A stretch of 64,000 bases of DNA from Neobacillus bataviensis (GCF_019969725.1 NZ_JAHXYW010000003.1:248001-312000); one strand, 5' to 3'; counted from the first letter of the stretch, positions 1-8,157 are shown. Notes: a model not told the origin generated them from the letters alone. Program-made: numbers and translations.

Positions 1-36
1 TACCAAACGAATGATTAATAAACCAATATTTATCAT
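1..36 (-). CDS. DoxX family membrane protein, N-terminal fragment cut by the window edge
   Basis: The first 36 bases, read on the minus strand, give an ATG followed by INIGLLIIRLV. This is nearly identical to the N-terminus of the complete DoxX protein at 7027-7425. It is preceded by the same AGGAGG-type ribosome site and the same palindromic operator (58-73). It is therefore the start of a second MhqP-like copy, and the rest lies outside the window. Whether the full copy is intact cannot be seen. Confidence 0.75.
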   Translation of the reverse strand, partial: MINIGLLIIRLV

Positions 37-57
37 CTTAAAATCCTCCTAATTTTT

Positions 58-73
58 ATCTCGAATTCGAGAT
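58..73. promoter_or_regulatory. MhqR-type operator upstream of the left DoxX copy
   Basis: ATCTCGAATTCGAGAT is a perfect 16-bp palindrome. It matches the MhqR operator described in Bacillus subtilis (core ATCT-cgaattcg-AGAT). The same 16 bases occur at 7450-7465 in front of the intact doxX gene. Confidence 0.85.
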
Positions 74-96
74 ATAACTTTAAAAAAAATGCACTT

Positions 97-254
97 TTAA
101 AATTTATTCTTTACTTTTTTCAATAGATTCACCAATGTCTCTGCCTCATCAGAATTTAATGATTTTTTGTCATTTCTTCTTTTATTCGATCATGTATAGC
201 TTTAGATGTTTGCATTAATATCAGAAAGGGCAAATTTGAGCATTTCCCCTCCAT
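97..254 (-). pseudogene. MarR family (MhqR-like) regulator pseudogene with internal deletion
   Basis: The minus strand keeps a start codon with a GGGGGTG ribosome site and about 27 N-terminal residues that closely match the intact MarR regulator at 7488-7910 (for example LPFLILMQTSKAIH). It then jumps to the C-terminal tail (DEAETLVNLLKKVKN). Most of the winged-helix domain, roughly 270 nt, is missing and the junction is out of frame. The gene cannot make a functional repressor. It sits in the same order as the intact cassette (regulator, operator, doxX), so it is a decayed copy from a duplication. Confidence 0.85.
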
Positions 255-289
255 TTAGTACACCCCCTTTTAAAACCTCGAATTAAAAT

Positions 290-335
290 ATCTTGAATAT
301 GAGATAATAATAATACTTATAAATTTTTTTGTCAA
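290..335 (-). promoter_or_regulatory. Promoter and operator of the mhqR-like pseudogene
   Basis: On the minus strand a TTGACA -35 box (330-335) and a TATTAT -10 box (307-312) are 17 bp apart. The operator-like dyad ATCTTGAATATGAGAT (290-305, plus-strand reading) follows directly. The arrangement is conserved at 7946-7991 ahead of the intact mhqR, so regulatory DNA has outlived the gene. Confidence 0.7.
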
Positions 336-405
336 TACCCCAAGGATAAAGTTTCAAATCGCTAACAAGGCCAGAACAATTTTTTCGGACTTTTATGTTG
401 CTTAT

Positions 406-483
406 TAACGACAAGAAAGTCCTAAATAAAACCCCAAAATGTTGATTTAAAGGGATTTTGAATTTAGGACTTTTATGTCGTTA
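406..483. repeat. Long imperfect inverted repeat downstream of pdxT
   Basis: The 22-base arms 406-427 and 462-483 are reverse complements with two or three mismatches, separated by a 34-base loop. Part of an arm recurs directly at about 388-400 (GGACTTTTATGTTG). It lies just after the pdxT stop codon and could form a terminator-like hairpin, although there is no clean T-tract. It may also be a short dispersed repeat. Confidence 0.55.
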
Positions 484-494
484 TACAGTGGCAC

Positions 495-1085
495 CTAATG
501 AGCTAAAACATTTGTGTTCTCTCGCACCATTTCAATAAAATACTTCATAATTCTAAGATCCTCTGTTAATTCCGGATGAAAGGAACATCCTAAAAATTGG
601 CCATCTCGCGCTAAAACAATGCGCTCTTCATGTTTTGCGAGAACTTCAACATTTTCGCCTGCAGCAACGATATGTGGCGCCCGGATAAAAACAGCAGGAA
701 TATCCTTCCCCACTCCTCTTATGGACATCTCGACTTCAAAACTATCCACTTGGCGACCAAATGAATTCCGTTCGACCACGACGTCCATCACCCCCAGATG
801 AGGCGTATCAAAGCCAACGATTTCTTTTGCCAATAATATCAGGCCTGCACATGTTCCAAACATCGGAACTCCCGCGGCGGCTAAAGCACGAATGGGTTCA
901 AGCAACTCGTATCGGTCCAACAGTTTCCGCATTGTTGTACTTTCTCCGCCAGGCAGTACAAGACCATTCAATTCTTTTAGATCTTCAGCCGATTTAACTG
1001 AAATGGCCCTACAGCCAAGCTCTTCAATTTGTCTTATATGCTCTCTGACTGCTCCTTGTAATGCAAGTATCCCAATTTTCAGCAT
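495..1085 (-). CDS. pdxT: Pyridoxal 5'-phosphate synthase glutaminase subunit PdxT
   Basis: PdxT hydrolyses glutamine and channels ammonia to PdxS for de novo vitamin B6 (PLP) synthesis in the cytosol. The 196-residue protein has the class I glutamine amidotransferase signature: LPGGEST oxyanion region near residues 44-50, nucleophile C79 in FGTCAG, and the H170/E172 pair in SFHPELT. The start at 1085 ([11 protein letters not shown]) is preferred over a longer frame reaching 1121 because it matches the family N-terminus and begins one base after the pdxS stop. It is translated from the pdxS transcript. Length is normal for the family. Confidence 0.97.
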   Translation of the reverse strand: MLKIGILALQGAVREHIRQIEELGCRAISVKSAEDLKELNGLVLPGGESTTMRKLLDRYELLEPIRALAAAGVPMFGTCAGLILLAKEIVGFDTPHLGVMDVVVERNSFGRQVDSFEVEMSIRGVGKDIPAVFIRAPHIVAAGENVEVLAKHEERIVLARDGQFLGCSFHPELTEDLRIMKYFIEMVRENTNVLAH

Positions 1086-1086
1086 A

Positions 1087-1971
1087 TTACCAACCACGTT
1101 CCTGCATACGTTCACTTGCATTTAGCGTTGCAATATCAATACCTTTCATCGGTGTCCCCAGCTCTTTTGAAATTGCAGCAATTAGTTTATAGTCCTGATA
1201 GTGTGTCGTTGCTTCTACAATGGCACGTGCGAACTTTTCTGGGTTTTCAGATTTGAAAATACCTGATCCAACAAATACACCATCTGCTCCAAGTTCCATC
1301 ATTAAAGCGGCATCGGCAGGTGTTGCCACCCCGCCAGCAGCAAAATTTACAACTGGTAATCGCCCTAATTTTTTGATTTCTAATAATAATTCAAATGGTG
1401 CACCTAAAATTTTTGCTTCAGTCATTAATTCATCTGTGCTCATACCAACAACGCGTCTTACCTGTGAATTAACTTTACGAATATGACGAACTGCTTCGAC
1501 AATATTTCCTGTTCCCGGTTCACCTTTTGTACGTAACATAGAAGCTCCTTCTCCAATACGACGAGCAGCTTCCCCTAAATCGCGGCATCCACATACAAAA
1601 GGTACGGTGTAGTCGCTTTTTAATAAATGGAATTCCTCATCAGCAGGTGTTAAAACTTCACTTTCATCTATGTAATCAACGCCCATTGATTCTAATACAC
1701 GTGCTTCGACAATATGACCAATACGTGCTTTTGCCATGACTGGAATGGTGACAGCGTTCAATACTTCCTCTACAATTCGAGGATCTGCCATACGAGCTAC
1801 GCCACCAGCTTTTCGAATATCGGATGGTACCCGCTCTAAAGCCATAACAGCAACTGCACCTGCAGCCTCTGCAATTTTTGCTTGCTCGGCATTAATGACG
1901 TCCATAATCACGCCGCCTTTTTGCATTTCTGCCATACCACGTTTTACTCTTTCAGTTCCAACTTGTTTCAT
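1087..1971 (-). CDS. pdxS: Pyridoxal 5'-phosphate synthase subunit PdxS
   Basis: PdxS is the TIM-barrel synthase that builds PLP from ribose 5-phosphate, glyceraldehyde 3-phosphate and PdxT-derived ammonia. The 294-residue length is standard. Family hallmarks include [10 protein letters not shown] near the N-terminus, Schiff-base lysine K81 in VMAKARIGH, and [19 protein letters not shown] with GVFVGSGIF (phosphate-binding loops) in the second half. A GGAGG ribosome site lies 9 bases before the ATG. It forms an operon with pdxT (one-base gap) and is divergent from the MocR regulator at 2078, the classical PdxR arrangement. Confidence 0.98.
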   Translation of the reverse strand: MKQVGTERVKRGMAEMQKGGVIMDVINAEQAKIAEAAGAVAVMALERVPSDIRKAGGVARMADPRIVEEVLNAVTIPVMAKARIGHIVEARVLESMGVDYIDESEVLTPADEEFHLLKSDYTVPFVCGCRDLGEAARRIGEGASMLRTKGEPGTGNIVEAVRHIRKVNSQVRRVVGMSTDELMTEAKILGAPFELLLEIKKLGRLPVVNFAAGGVATPADAALMMELGADGVFVGSGIFKSENPEKFARAIVEATTHYQDYKLIAAISKELGTPMKGIDIATLNASERMQERGW

Positions 1972-2077
1972 AAAAAAAAACCTCCATACATTTGATGATT
2001 ACTAGTATAATAGAAATTGACTTTAAGAAAAGGTTCAATTTTTTTAAAATTAATATGGTCAGTTGGGGAGATTGCAG

Positions 2078-3481
2078 ATGGATATGCTCATGTTTAAATT
2101 GGATAAAAGTACAGCAAAACCTTTATATGAACAGCTTTATATCGGTATCAAAGACGCCATTATCCAAAAACAAATTGAAGTTGGAACCAAATTACCATCC
2201 AAAAAAAAATTAGCTGAATTTTTAAATATCAGTCAAACAACCATTGAAATTGCCTATGCCCAACTTATCGCAGAAGGCTATGTGGGATCGAAACCCCGCA
2301 TTGGTTTTTTTGTAGAAGAGATTGATGAATTACCCTATATTGAAAAAGAGCTATTAAACATGCCTGTAGAAAAGGTCGAGAAAAAAATATATCAATTCGA
2401 CTTTCATCCAGGAAAAATTGATTCAGACTCATTCCCATTTTCACTTTGGCGAAAATATGCAAAAAATTTATATGATCATAGTTCAAAAGAGTTGTTACAA
2501 ATTGGAGACCCTCAAGGAGAATACGCATTAAGAGCTGAAATTTCTAAATATCTTTATCAATCGAGGGGGATTGTTTGTAAGCCTGAACAAATTGTCATTG
2601 GTTCGGGAACTGAACAGCTGCTTCCAATGATTCTAAGGTTACTTGGAAATGATTCAAAATTCGCTCTTGAAAATCCCGGCTATTCAGCCATCCCAAAAAT
2701 ACACTTGCAAAATAAGGCCATCCCCATTCCGGTAGATGAAGATGGTTTAATAGTGGATGAACTTGAAAAAACAAATGCCAATGTTGTTTACATTACACCT
2801 TCACACCAATTCCCTACGGGTGCGGTTCTATCAGCAACAAGAAGAACACAGCTATTAAACTGGGCAGCAAAAGATGAAAATCGCTACATCATTGAAGACG
2901 ATTACGATAGTGAGTTTCGTTATATTGGAAAACCTATTCCCGCCTTACAAGGATTAGACCAAAACGAAAAAGTTATTTATTTGAGCACGTTTACCAAATC
3001 ATTAATGCCTTCCTTACGTGTTGCTTATTGTGTCTTACCTTCAACCTTACTGCAAAAATATAAGGAGACATTCAGTTTTTACTCATCAACAGTACCGAGA
3101 TTCGATCAGCATATTTTAGCTGAATTTATGAGAGATGGCTATTTTTCCAAACACTTAAACAGGATGCGGAAAATTTATCGCAAAAAACATGAAAAATTAA
3201 CCCAGATATTAGAAACACATTATCCGGATGTTATGATCACAGGAGACCTAGCAGGAATGCACATTTTAATTTCCGTCCCCCTGTCAAAAGGGGAAAATCA
3301 GTTAAAACAAATGGCGGCAAAGGACCATATTGCCATCTATCCAGTAAGCGATTATCTGTTAAATCCGATTGAATATCAATATCCAACTTTTCTATTAGGC
3401 TTCGGCGGCATTCCATTGGACCAAATTGAAAAAGGCATACACCAATTAATGCAATGTTGGATACCGGGGGGACGGTTCTAA
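2078..3481 (+). CDS. pdxR: MocR/GntR-type regulator PdxR
   Basis: This is a 467-residue MocR regulator: a GntR winged-helix domain in residues 1-75 (LYEQLYIGIKDAI, AYAQLIAEGYV) fused to a fold-type I aminotransferase-like domain. The PLP-lysine motif is STFTKSLMPSLR. The family senses PLP and controls pdxST. Divergent placement against pdxS supports that role, since the 106-bp spacer must hold both promoters. The ATG at 2078 is chosen over an upstream TTG (2063) because GGGGAG sits 7 bases before it. The stop codon lies inside a strong stem-loop (3466-3511). Confidence 0.93.
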   Translation: MDMLMFKLDKSTAKPLYEQLYIGIKDAIIQKQIEVGTKLPSKKKLAEFLNISQTTIEIAYAQLIAEGYVGSKPRIGFFVEEIDELPYIEKELLNMPVEKVEKKIYQFDFHPGKIDSDSFPFSLWRKYAKNLYDHSSKELLQIGDPQGEYALRAEISKYLYQSRGIVCKPEQIVIGSGTEQLLPMILRLLGNDSKFALENPGYSAIPKIHLQNKAIPIPVDEDGLIVDELEKTNANVVYITPSHQFPTGAVLSATRRTQLLNWAAKDENRYIIEDDYDSEFRYIGKPIPALQGLDQNEKVIYLSTFTKSLMPSLRVAYCVLPSTLLQKYKETFSFYSSTVPRFDQHILAEFMRDGYFSKHLNRMRKIYRKKHEKLTQILETHYPDVMITGDLAGMHILISVPLSKGENQLKQMAAKDHIAIYPVSDYLLNPIEYQYPTFLLGFGGIPLDQIEKGIHQLMQCWIPGGRF

Positions 3482-3511
3482 TGGCTTTTTGTGCCACTAG
3501 AACCATCCCCC
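3466..3511 (+). terminator. Stem-loop over the pdxR stop codon
   Basis: GGGGG.CGGTTCTA.TGGC pairs with GCCA.TAGAACC.TCCCCC around a TTTTT loop. The stem is very GC-rich and includes the stop codon. The 3' T-tract is weak, so termination efficiency is uncertain. Confidence 0.55.
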
Positions 3512-3574
3512 TCCTATTTAAAATTATGTTACCTCTGCATTAATTTTCAATTCCACGTTGGTATTTTTATCCAT

Positions 3575-3610
3575 AAAAAAACTAATCGGAAGTGCTCCCG
3601 ATTAGTTTTT
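3575..3610. terminator. Bidirectional rho-independent terminator
   Basis: AAAAACTAATCGG, a 7-base loop, then CCGATTAGTTTTT: a perfect stem with an A-tract on one side and a T-tract on the other. It separates pdxR from the convergent mhq cluster. Confidence 0.85.
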
Positions 3611-3614
3611 CTTT

Positions 3615-3719
3615 TTATTGATTCGCATTTTTAACCCACTCTGCAACTTTAACCGAACGCTTGGCTTGATGTTTTACAGCTGACATCTTCAATCATTTTA
3701 CCATCAATCGTTATTGGAT
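3615..3719 (-). pseudogene. C-terminal remnant of an unrecognised gene after mhqD
   Basis: Directly downstream of the mhqD stop, the minus strand encodes ITIDGKMIED and, after a one-base shift, SAVKHQAKRSVKVAEWVKN followed by a stop. The coding-like composition and a clean C-terminal helix suggest the tail of a lost gene of the mhq operon. I do not recognise the family. The start is missing, and the fragment overlaps the end of mhqD in another frame. Confidence 0.4.
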
Positions 3720-4322
3720 TATCACCTTGCGATACCAGTCAGCCGCAGCCTCGACTTCTTGCATTGTTAATTGATGACCTCTATTTTCCCAATGTAGTTC
3801 TACCTTCGCATTAGCATTTTCTAATAACGATTGTAATTCAGCTGATTCCATTGGCGAACAAATCGGATCATTTGATCCGGCAGCAATAAACACATGTTTC
3901 CCCGATAAATCGGGAAGTTCAATTCCTTTTCTCGGTACCATAGGGTGATGAAGAATTGCACCCTTTAAGGCATTTTGATAGTGGAATAATAAACTTGCAG
4001 CTATATTGGCTCCATTTGAGTATCCAATTGCAATAATATTATCTCGGTCGAAACCATATTTCTCAGCTGCCCCATCAAGAAACTCATTTAATTCTTTTGT
4101 TCGGAAAATAAGGTCTTCTATATCAAATACTCCCTCAGCCAATCTTCTGAAGAATCTAGGCATTCCATTTTCTAATACATTTCCTCGAACGCTTAAGACA
4201 GAAGCCTCTTCATCAATTCTTCCCGCAAGAGGAAGCAGATCTAATTCATTACCACCAGTACCATGAAGCAATAATAATGTTGGTTTTGTTGGATCTTGGC
4301 CCTTATTGAATATATGTTTCAT
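3711..4322 (-). CDS. mhqD: Carboxylesterase/phospholipase-like alpha/beta hydrolase (MhqD-like)
   Basis: This 203-residue alpha/beta hydrolase has LLLHGTGGNE (oxyanion loop), nucleophile S102 in GYSNGAN, and D152 and H183 as the rest of the triad. MhqD of B. subtilis is a predicted hydrolase induced by hydroquinones and catechols under MhqR. Its exact substrate is not established. The gene ends an operon of two VOC dioxygenase-like proteins and a flavin reductase-like protein. Its ATG would overlap the ancestral stop of the preceding gene (TAATG), so the two were translationally coupled. The gene symbol rests on family and context rather than proven orthology. Confidence 0.8.
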   Translation of the reverse strand: MKHIFNKGQDPTKPTLLLLHGTGGNELDLLPLAGRIDEEASVLSVRGNVLENGMPRFFRRLAEGVFDIEDLIFRTKELNEFLDGAAEKYGFDRDNIIAIGYSNGANIAASLLFHYQNALKGAILHHPMVPRKGIELPDLSGKHVFIAAGSNDPICSPMESAELQSLLENANAKVELHWENRGHQLTMQEVEAAADWYRKVIIQ

Positions 4323-4325
4323 TAT

Positions 4326-5267
4326 TTATCTCCCTCCAAAACACGAACCTCCACTGAAGGTAAGGTTTCTTCTAATTCTTTTCTTTATCGACTCTAACCA
4401 AGATGGCAGCATGAGTTTATTTCCTAATTCGGCGACAGGTTCATCTACTGCAAAGCCTGGAGGGTCAGTGGCTATTTCGAAGAGGATGCCCCCTCCTTCA
4501 TGAAAATACACTGCATTAAAGTAGTTTCGGTCACGAATTTCTGTTGGATAAAAACCTTTATCTTGGAGTAGTGAACGCCATTTAAGAAGAACTTCTTTAT
4601 CATTTGCCCGCCATGCTATATGGTGAACCGTTCCTGCACCCATCAGCCCTCGAACTGAAGGATTTAAGTAAATATCAATAGTGTTGCCAATATTTCCTTT
4701 CGATTTAAATCTTAGAAATTCATCTTCTTGACCGATGCAATCTAAACCTAAAATATTTTCTAGAACATCCGTTGTCTTATGTGGTTGCGCTGAAAACAGA
4801 ACAGCACCACCAAACCCTTTAATGGCATGCTCTTGTTGGACTCCCCCGAAGCTCCAAGTATTTTCTGATCCTTCATCTCGTTCTGTTAGTTCAAGCTGAA
4901 GTCCGTCAGGATCGTTGAATTTTAAATATTTTTCTCCAAATCGAATGGATGAAGTAAACTCCACTCCAAATTTTTGCAATCGACTCTCCCAAAATTGGAC
5001 TGAACCTTTTGGAATTACATAACTGGTCACACCAACCTGTCCTTTTCCAATTCGACCTTTCAGCTGTTTAGCCCATGGAAAAAACGTAATCACAGTTCCT
5101 GGTTGGCCCGTTTCATTCCCAAAATATAAATGGTAGACTTCTGGACGATCAAAATTGATGGTTTTTTTAACAAGCCTTAAACCTAATACACCTGCATAAA
5201 AGTCTATATTTCGCCCGGCATCGTTTACCATTGCAGTGATATGATGAATACCTGCTGTTTTTTGCAT
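4326..5267 (-). CDS. VOC ring-cleaving dioxygenase (MhqO-like), altered C-terminus
   Basis: The protein is 313 residues with two glyoxalase/extradiol-dioxygenase (VOC) modules. IHHITAMV and YHLYFGNE lie in the first, and VHHIAWRA with ILFEIATDPPGF in the second. The His and Glu residues of these motifs are the expected metal ligands. Such proteins are thought to open hydroquinone or catechol rings. It is a clear paralogue of the protein at 5949-6887. After KKRI the reading frame differs from the paralogue. Removing one T near 4373 restores EETLPSVEVRVLEGDK and a stop overlapping the mhqD ATG. The last 17 residues are thus frameshifted, probably with little effect on the catalytic core. Confidence 0.85.
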   Translation of the reverse strand: MQKTAGIHHITAMVNDAGRNIDFYAGVLGLRLVKKTINFDRPEVYHLYFGNETGQPGTVITFFPWAKQLKGRIGKGQVGVTSYVIPKGSVQFWESRLQKFGVEFTSSIRFGEKYLKFNDPDGLQLELTERDEGSENTWSFGGVQQEHAIKGFGGAVLFSAQPHKTTDVLENILGLDCIGQEDEFLRFKSKGNIGNTIDIYLNPSVRGLMGAGTVHHIAWRANDKEVLLKWRSLLQDKGFYPTEIRDRNYFNAVYFHEGGGILFEIATDPPGFAVDEPVAELGNKLMLPSWLESIKKRIRRNLTFSGGSCFGGR

Positions 5268-5316
5268 TCAATCCTCTCCACTTCATCATTGAGCTTTTGA
5301 AACCTCTTGAAACCAA

Positions 5317-5934
5317 TTATTTAGGCCTTTCGATTTCAAAAATCTCACCAATTTTGGCGTAGTTATTTCCAGCCAATCGACTTACAGCACCTAATCCTCT
5401 TGGATCGATTCTTCCGTTTTCATAAATATCGTTTTCGATATGAAATTGAACAACCTTTCCTATAATAAAATCACATCCAGGAGTATCTGAGCCACCAAGT
5501 TCGAAGGAATGCTCCATCAAACATTCCATTCGAATTTTTGCTTCCTTTACTCCAGGAACTGAAATCCTCTCACTTTTGACTGGAGTTAAGTTAGCTAACT
5601 CAATCTCACTCTCGTAATGAGGAAGGTTTGCAGCTGTTTTATTAATTTTTTCAACATTATGATCATCCACGATATGAACCACAAACTCTTTTGACTCAAT
5701 GATGTTCCTCGCTGTATCTTTTTGTCTCCCCGATGACCGTTGGATTGATAAAGAAATCATCGGGGGATTGGATGACACGATATTAAAATAACTGAATGGT
5801 GCCCCATTTAAAACGCCGTCTTTTGAAATGGTGGTGACGAAAGCAATCGGTCTAGGTATGATGCTACCTATTAGAAATTTATAATTTTCTCTTTCGGACA
5901 ATGAAGCCGGATCAATTGAAAGCAAAGAAATCAT
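5317..5934 (-). CDS. Flavin reductase-like FMN-binding protein
   Basis: This 205-residue protein belongs to the flavin reductase-like (DIM6/NTAB) domain family. IIPRPIAFVTTISKDG and APFSYFNIVSSNPPMISLS form the FMN-binding split-barrel signature near residues 25-65. Members bind FMN and either reduce flavin with NAD(P)H or act as flavoproteins in aromatic-compound metabolism. It lies 14 bases after the upstream VOC gene and before a second VOC gene, on one strand, consistent with a joint role in quinone detoxification. No second domain is visible. Confidence 0.85.
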   Translation of the reverse strand: MISLLSIDPASLSERENYKFLIGSIIPRPIAFVTTISKDGVLNGAPFSYFNIVSSNPPMISLSIQRSSGRQKDTARNIIESKEFVVHIVDDHNVEKINKTAANLPHYESEIELANLTPVKSERISVPGVKEAKIRMECLMEHSFELGGSDTPGCDFIIGKVVQFHIENDIYENGRIDPRGLGAVSRLAGNNYAKIGEIFEIERPK

Positions 5935-5948
5935 CCCTTTTCATAAAA

Positions 5949-6887
5949 TCAGTCTAGTTCTCTTACTTCAAACGGTAATAATACTCTTTCAATTTTTTCT
6001 CTTTGAGGCTCATATTGCGATGGCAGCATCAATTTTTCTCCCATTGTCTTTTGCAATTCATCATGAGCAAATCCTGGAGGATCAGTCGCAATTTCAAATA
6101 GAATCTCTCCATGCTCTCTGAAGTAAATTGCATTAAAGTAGTTTCTATCCTTTACAGCAGTGACGCCATATCCATTCGCAGCAACATACTTTTGCCAATC
6201 TAATTGATCTTCGTCATCAATAGCCCGCCATGCAATGTGGTGGACCGTTCCAACACCCATTTGTCCACGTCCGATTGGAGTTAATTTAACGTCGATAATA
6301 TTTCCAATATCAGCAGTGGAACGATAACGTGCGAAATCTCCTTCTTTACCGACTAATTCAAGTCCCATTACTTTTTCTAATAATTCAGCCGTTTTGTTAG
6401 GCTGGGTCGATAAAAGAGTTGCTCCGCCAAAACCTTTGATAGCAACTTCAGGGGCAACCTCACCGAAAGTCCAAGTATTTATTTCTCCATCTTCTCTTTC
6501 CACAATTTCCAAGTGAAGACCGTGTGGATCATCAAATTCCAAATATTGCTCTCCAAAGCGCTCCATTCTTGTGAAAGGAACATTAAATTTTTCTAACCTT
6601 TTTTCCCAGAATTCCATGGCACCTTTCGGAACTACATAAGAAGTAACCCCTACTTGACCATCTCCAATGACTCCCTGACGTGCTCCTGCCCATGGAAAGA
6701 ATGTAATAATGGTTCCTGGTTTTCCACCTTCATTACCGAAATAAAGGTGATAGGTGCCTGGATCATCAAAATTGACCGTTTGCTTAACCAAACGTAATCC
6801 CAAAACTCCTGCGTAAAAATCCACATTTTCTTGCGGATGCCCTACGATTGCTGTGATATGGTGAATACCCATTGTTTTCTTACTCAT
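5949..6887 (-). CDS. mhqO: VOC ring-cleaving dioxygenase (MhqO-like), intact
   Basis: The protein has 312 residues and two VOC modules: GIHHITAIVG, YHLYFGNEGG, VGTVHHIAWRA and EILFEIATDPPGF supply the metal-binding His/Glu set. It is full length and ends in LLPFEVRELD, which serves as the reference for the frameshifted paralogue at 4326-5267. MhqO-type enzymes are induced with MhqR and are proposed to cleave hydroquinone rings. It is the first gene of the four-gene run ending in mhqD. A weak dyad upstream (6933-6953) resembles half an MhqR site. Confidence 0.85.
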   Translation of the reverse strand: MSKKTMGIHHITAIVGHPQENVDFYAGVLGLRLVKQTVNFDDPGTYHLYFGNEGGKPGTIITFFPWAGARQGVIGDGQVGVTSYVVPKGAMEFWEKRLEKFNVPFTRMERFGEQYLEFDDPHGLHLEIVEREDGEINTWTFGEVAPEVAIKGFGGATLLSTQPNKTAELLEKVMGLELVGKEGDFARYRSTADIGNIIDVKLTPIGRGQMGVGTVHHIAWRAIDDEDQLDWQKYVAANGYGVTAVKDRNYFNAIYFREHGEILFEIATDPPGFAHDELQKTMGEKLMLPSQYEPQREKIERVLLPFEVRELD

Positions 6888-6932
6888 TTTTTCAACACTC
6901 CTTTATAAATTAAAATTATAAATTAAAATCCA

Positions 6933-6953
6933 GTATTTAACTAAACGAGATAC
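6933..6953. promoter_or_regulatory. Possible degenerate MhqR half-site dyad
   Basis: GTATTTAACTAAACGAGATAC has matching outer arms (GTAT...ATAC) and one good half-site (CGAGAT) but a poor centre. It lies 46 bases before the VOC gene start. The match is well below that of the sites at 7450 and 7946, so binding is uncertain. Confidence 0.3.
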
Positions 6954-7026
6954 TTTATTTTGTTCCTTATAAGGATTTAAAACTCAATTATTTGTCTTAA
7001 TTTAAGAATCTTTAAATTGAGATATT

Positions 7027-7425
7027 TTAGAATAAAAAAGCATCTAAAGCATATTTACCAGGACCGGTTAAGGCAACACCAATTGCCACTCCCAGTAATG
7101 TTAAGTTATATTCATATCCATTTGATGTAATCCATAATCCGTTTGGCGCATGAACTTTTATGATTGCCATGGCCATAGTTCCAGCGATCAAAATTCCTGC
7201 TACTGGGGTTAAAAGCCCTAATGCAAACAATATTCCGCCAACAAATTCTGTTAACCCTGCAATAAGAGCCATGGTTACTCCTGGCTTCATGCCAATGGAT
7301 TCAAACCAACCTCCAGTTCCTTTCAATCCATAGCCGCCAAACCAACCAAACAATTTTTGAGCTCCATGTCCCACGAATAATAAACCAATTACCAAACGAA
7401 TTATTAATAAACCGATATTCATCAT
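7027..7425 (-). CDS. mhqP: DoxX family membrane protein (MhqP-like)
   Basis: The protein is 132 residues with four predicted membrane segments, starting MMNIGLLIIRLVIGLLFVGHGAQKLFGWFGG. The GHGxQKL and WFESIGMKPG motifs are typical of DoxX. In the B. subtilis MhqR regulon a DoxX protein (MhqP) accompanies MhqN and MhqO. Here it sits directly downstream of the MarR regulator, with a perfect MhqR palindrome 25 bases before its start. Three further DoxX copies or fragments occur in the window (1-36, 24645-25049, 28076-28474). Confidence 0.88.
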   Translation of the reverse strand: MMNIGLLIIRLVIGLLFVGHGAQKLFGWFGGYGLKGTGGWFESIGMKPGVTMALIAGLTEFVGGILFALGLLTPVAGILIAGTMAMAIIKVHAPNGLWITSNGYEYNLTLLGVAIGVALTGPGKYALDAFLF

Positions 7426-7449
7426 CTTAAATTCCTCCTAAATGTTTTT

Positions 7450-7465
7450 ATCTCGAATTCGAGAT
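7450..7465. promoter_or_regulatory. MhqR operator before mhqP
   Basis: ATCTCGAATTCGAGAT is a perfect 16-bp palindrome between the regulator gene and doxX, identical to 58-73 and matching the described MhqR operator. A repressor bound here would block transcription into mhqP. Confidence 0.88.
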
Positions 7466-7487
7466 ATGTTTATAAAAAAAATGATAT

Positions 7488-7910
7488 TTAAACTATATTC
7501 CTTACTTTTTTCAAAAGCTGCACCAATGTCTCGGCCTCATCATCATCTAAAGATTCAAACATCTGATTAACAAAATCATGATATTTTGGCATAATTACAT
7601 TCATTAACTCATTTCCATCATCCGTTAATGTCACATGTATCACTCGGCGGTCATCTGAACAGGCATTTCGGCTTAATAAACCTCTTTGCTCCAGCTTATC
7701 TATAACATAGGTCATTGAACCACTTGAGATCAATATGCAAGTTCCAATTTGTTGAATCGTTTGTTTCCCTTTTTGATAAAGTACCTCTAAAACAGAAAAT
7801 TCCGTAATACCTAACTTATTTTTTGCCATTTCTTCTTTTATTCGTTCATGAATTGCTTTAGATGTTTGCATTAATATCAGAAAGGGAAGATTATTGCATT
7901 TCCTCTCCAT
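7488..7910 (-). CDS. mhqR: MarR family repressor MhqR
   Basis: This 140-residue winged-helix regulator contains IQQIGTCILISSGSMTYVIDKLEQRGLLSR (recognition helix and wing, written here as a span near residues 50-80) and CSDDRRVIHVTLTDDG (wing). MhqR represses hydroquinone and catechol resistance genes and is relieved by quinone-like electrophiles. Autoregulation is likely because an operator overlaps its transcription start (7946-7961). The ATG at 7910 is preferred over an in-frame GTG at 7919 because GGGGGTG lies 7 bases before it. Identification rests on the fold plus the matching operators beside it. Confidence 0.88.
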   Translation of the reverse strand: MERKCNNLPFLILMQTSKAIHERIKEEMAKNKLGITEFSVLEVLYQKGKQTIQQIGTCILISSGSMTYVIDKLEQRGLLSRNACSDDRRVIHVTLTDDGNELMNVIMPKYHDFVNQMFESLDDDEAETLVQLLKKVRNIV

Positions 7911-7945
7911 TAATTTCACCCCCTTAGAAAATCTTGAATTAAATT

Positions 7946-7991
7946 ATCTTGAATATGAGATAATAATAATACTTAAATTTTTATTTGTCAA
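7946..7991 (-). promoter_or_regulatory. mhqR promoter with adjacent operator
   Basis: On the minus strand TTGACA (7986-7991) and TATTAT (7963-7968) are spaced 17 bp. The dyad ATCTTGAATATGAGAT (7946-7961) begins one base after the -10 box, so bound MhqR would block initiation. This is a clear autoregulatory layout. Confidence 0.8.
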
Positions 7992-8024
7992 TAACCAATT
8001 GATAAACTTATCGAAGAACACATA

Positions 8025-8105
8025 TTAAGTCAAACGGTTTAACAGGAAACGAAGCTCATGTTTTGCAGAACAAGCCTCGACTCTCAATTTGCGCCTTTTT
8101 AACAT
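8025..8105 (-). CDS. Possible 26-residue peptide, unrecognised
   Basis: A short frame (MLKRRKLRVEACSAKHELRF and six more residues) has AAGGGGGAAC 5 bases before its ATG. It lies between a truncated cation-efflux gene and mhqR. The good ribosome site is the main support. It may instead be the surviving start of a lost gene. No family recognised. Confidence 0.3.
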   Translation of the reverse strand: MLKRRKLRVEACSAKHELRFLLNRLT

Positions 8106-8157
8106 ATCGTTCCCCCTTAAAAAATGTACTTTAAAATTTATACGTCTACTATTCATG

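Noticed and set aside
619..1125. Plus-strand open frames over pdxT
   Set aside because: They mirror the well-supported pdxT gene, have no ribosome sites and show no recognisable domains. The same applies to other opposite-strand frames across the window.
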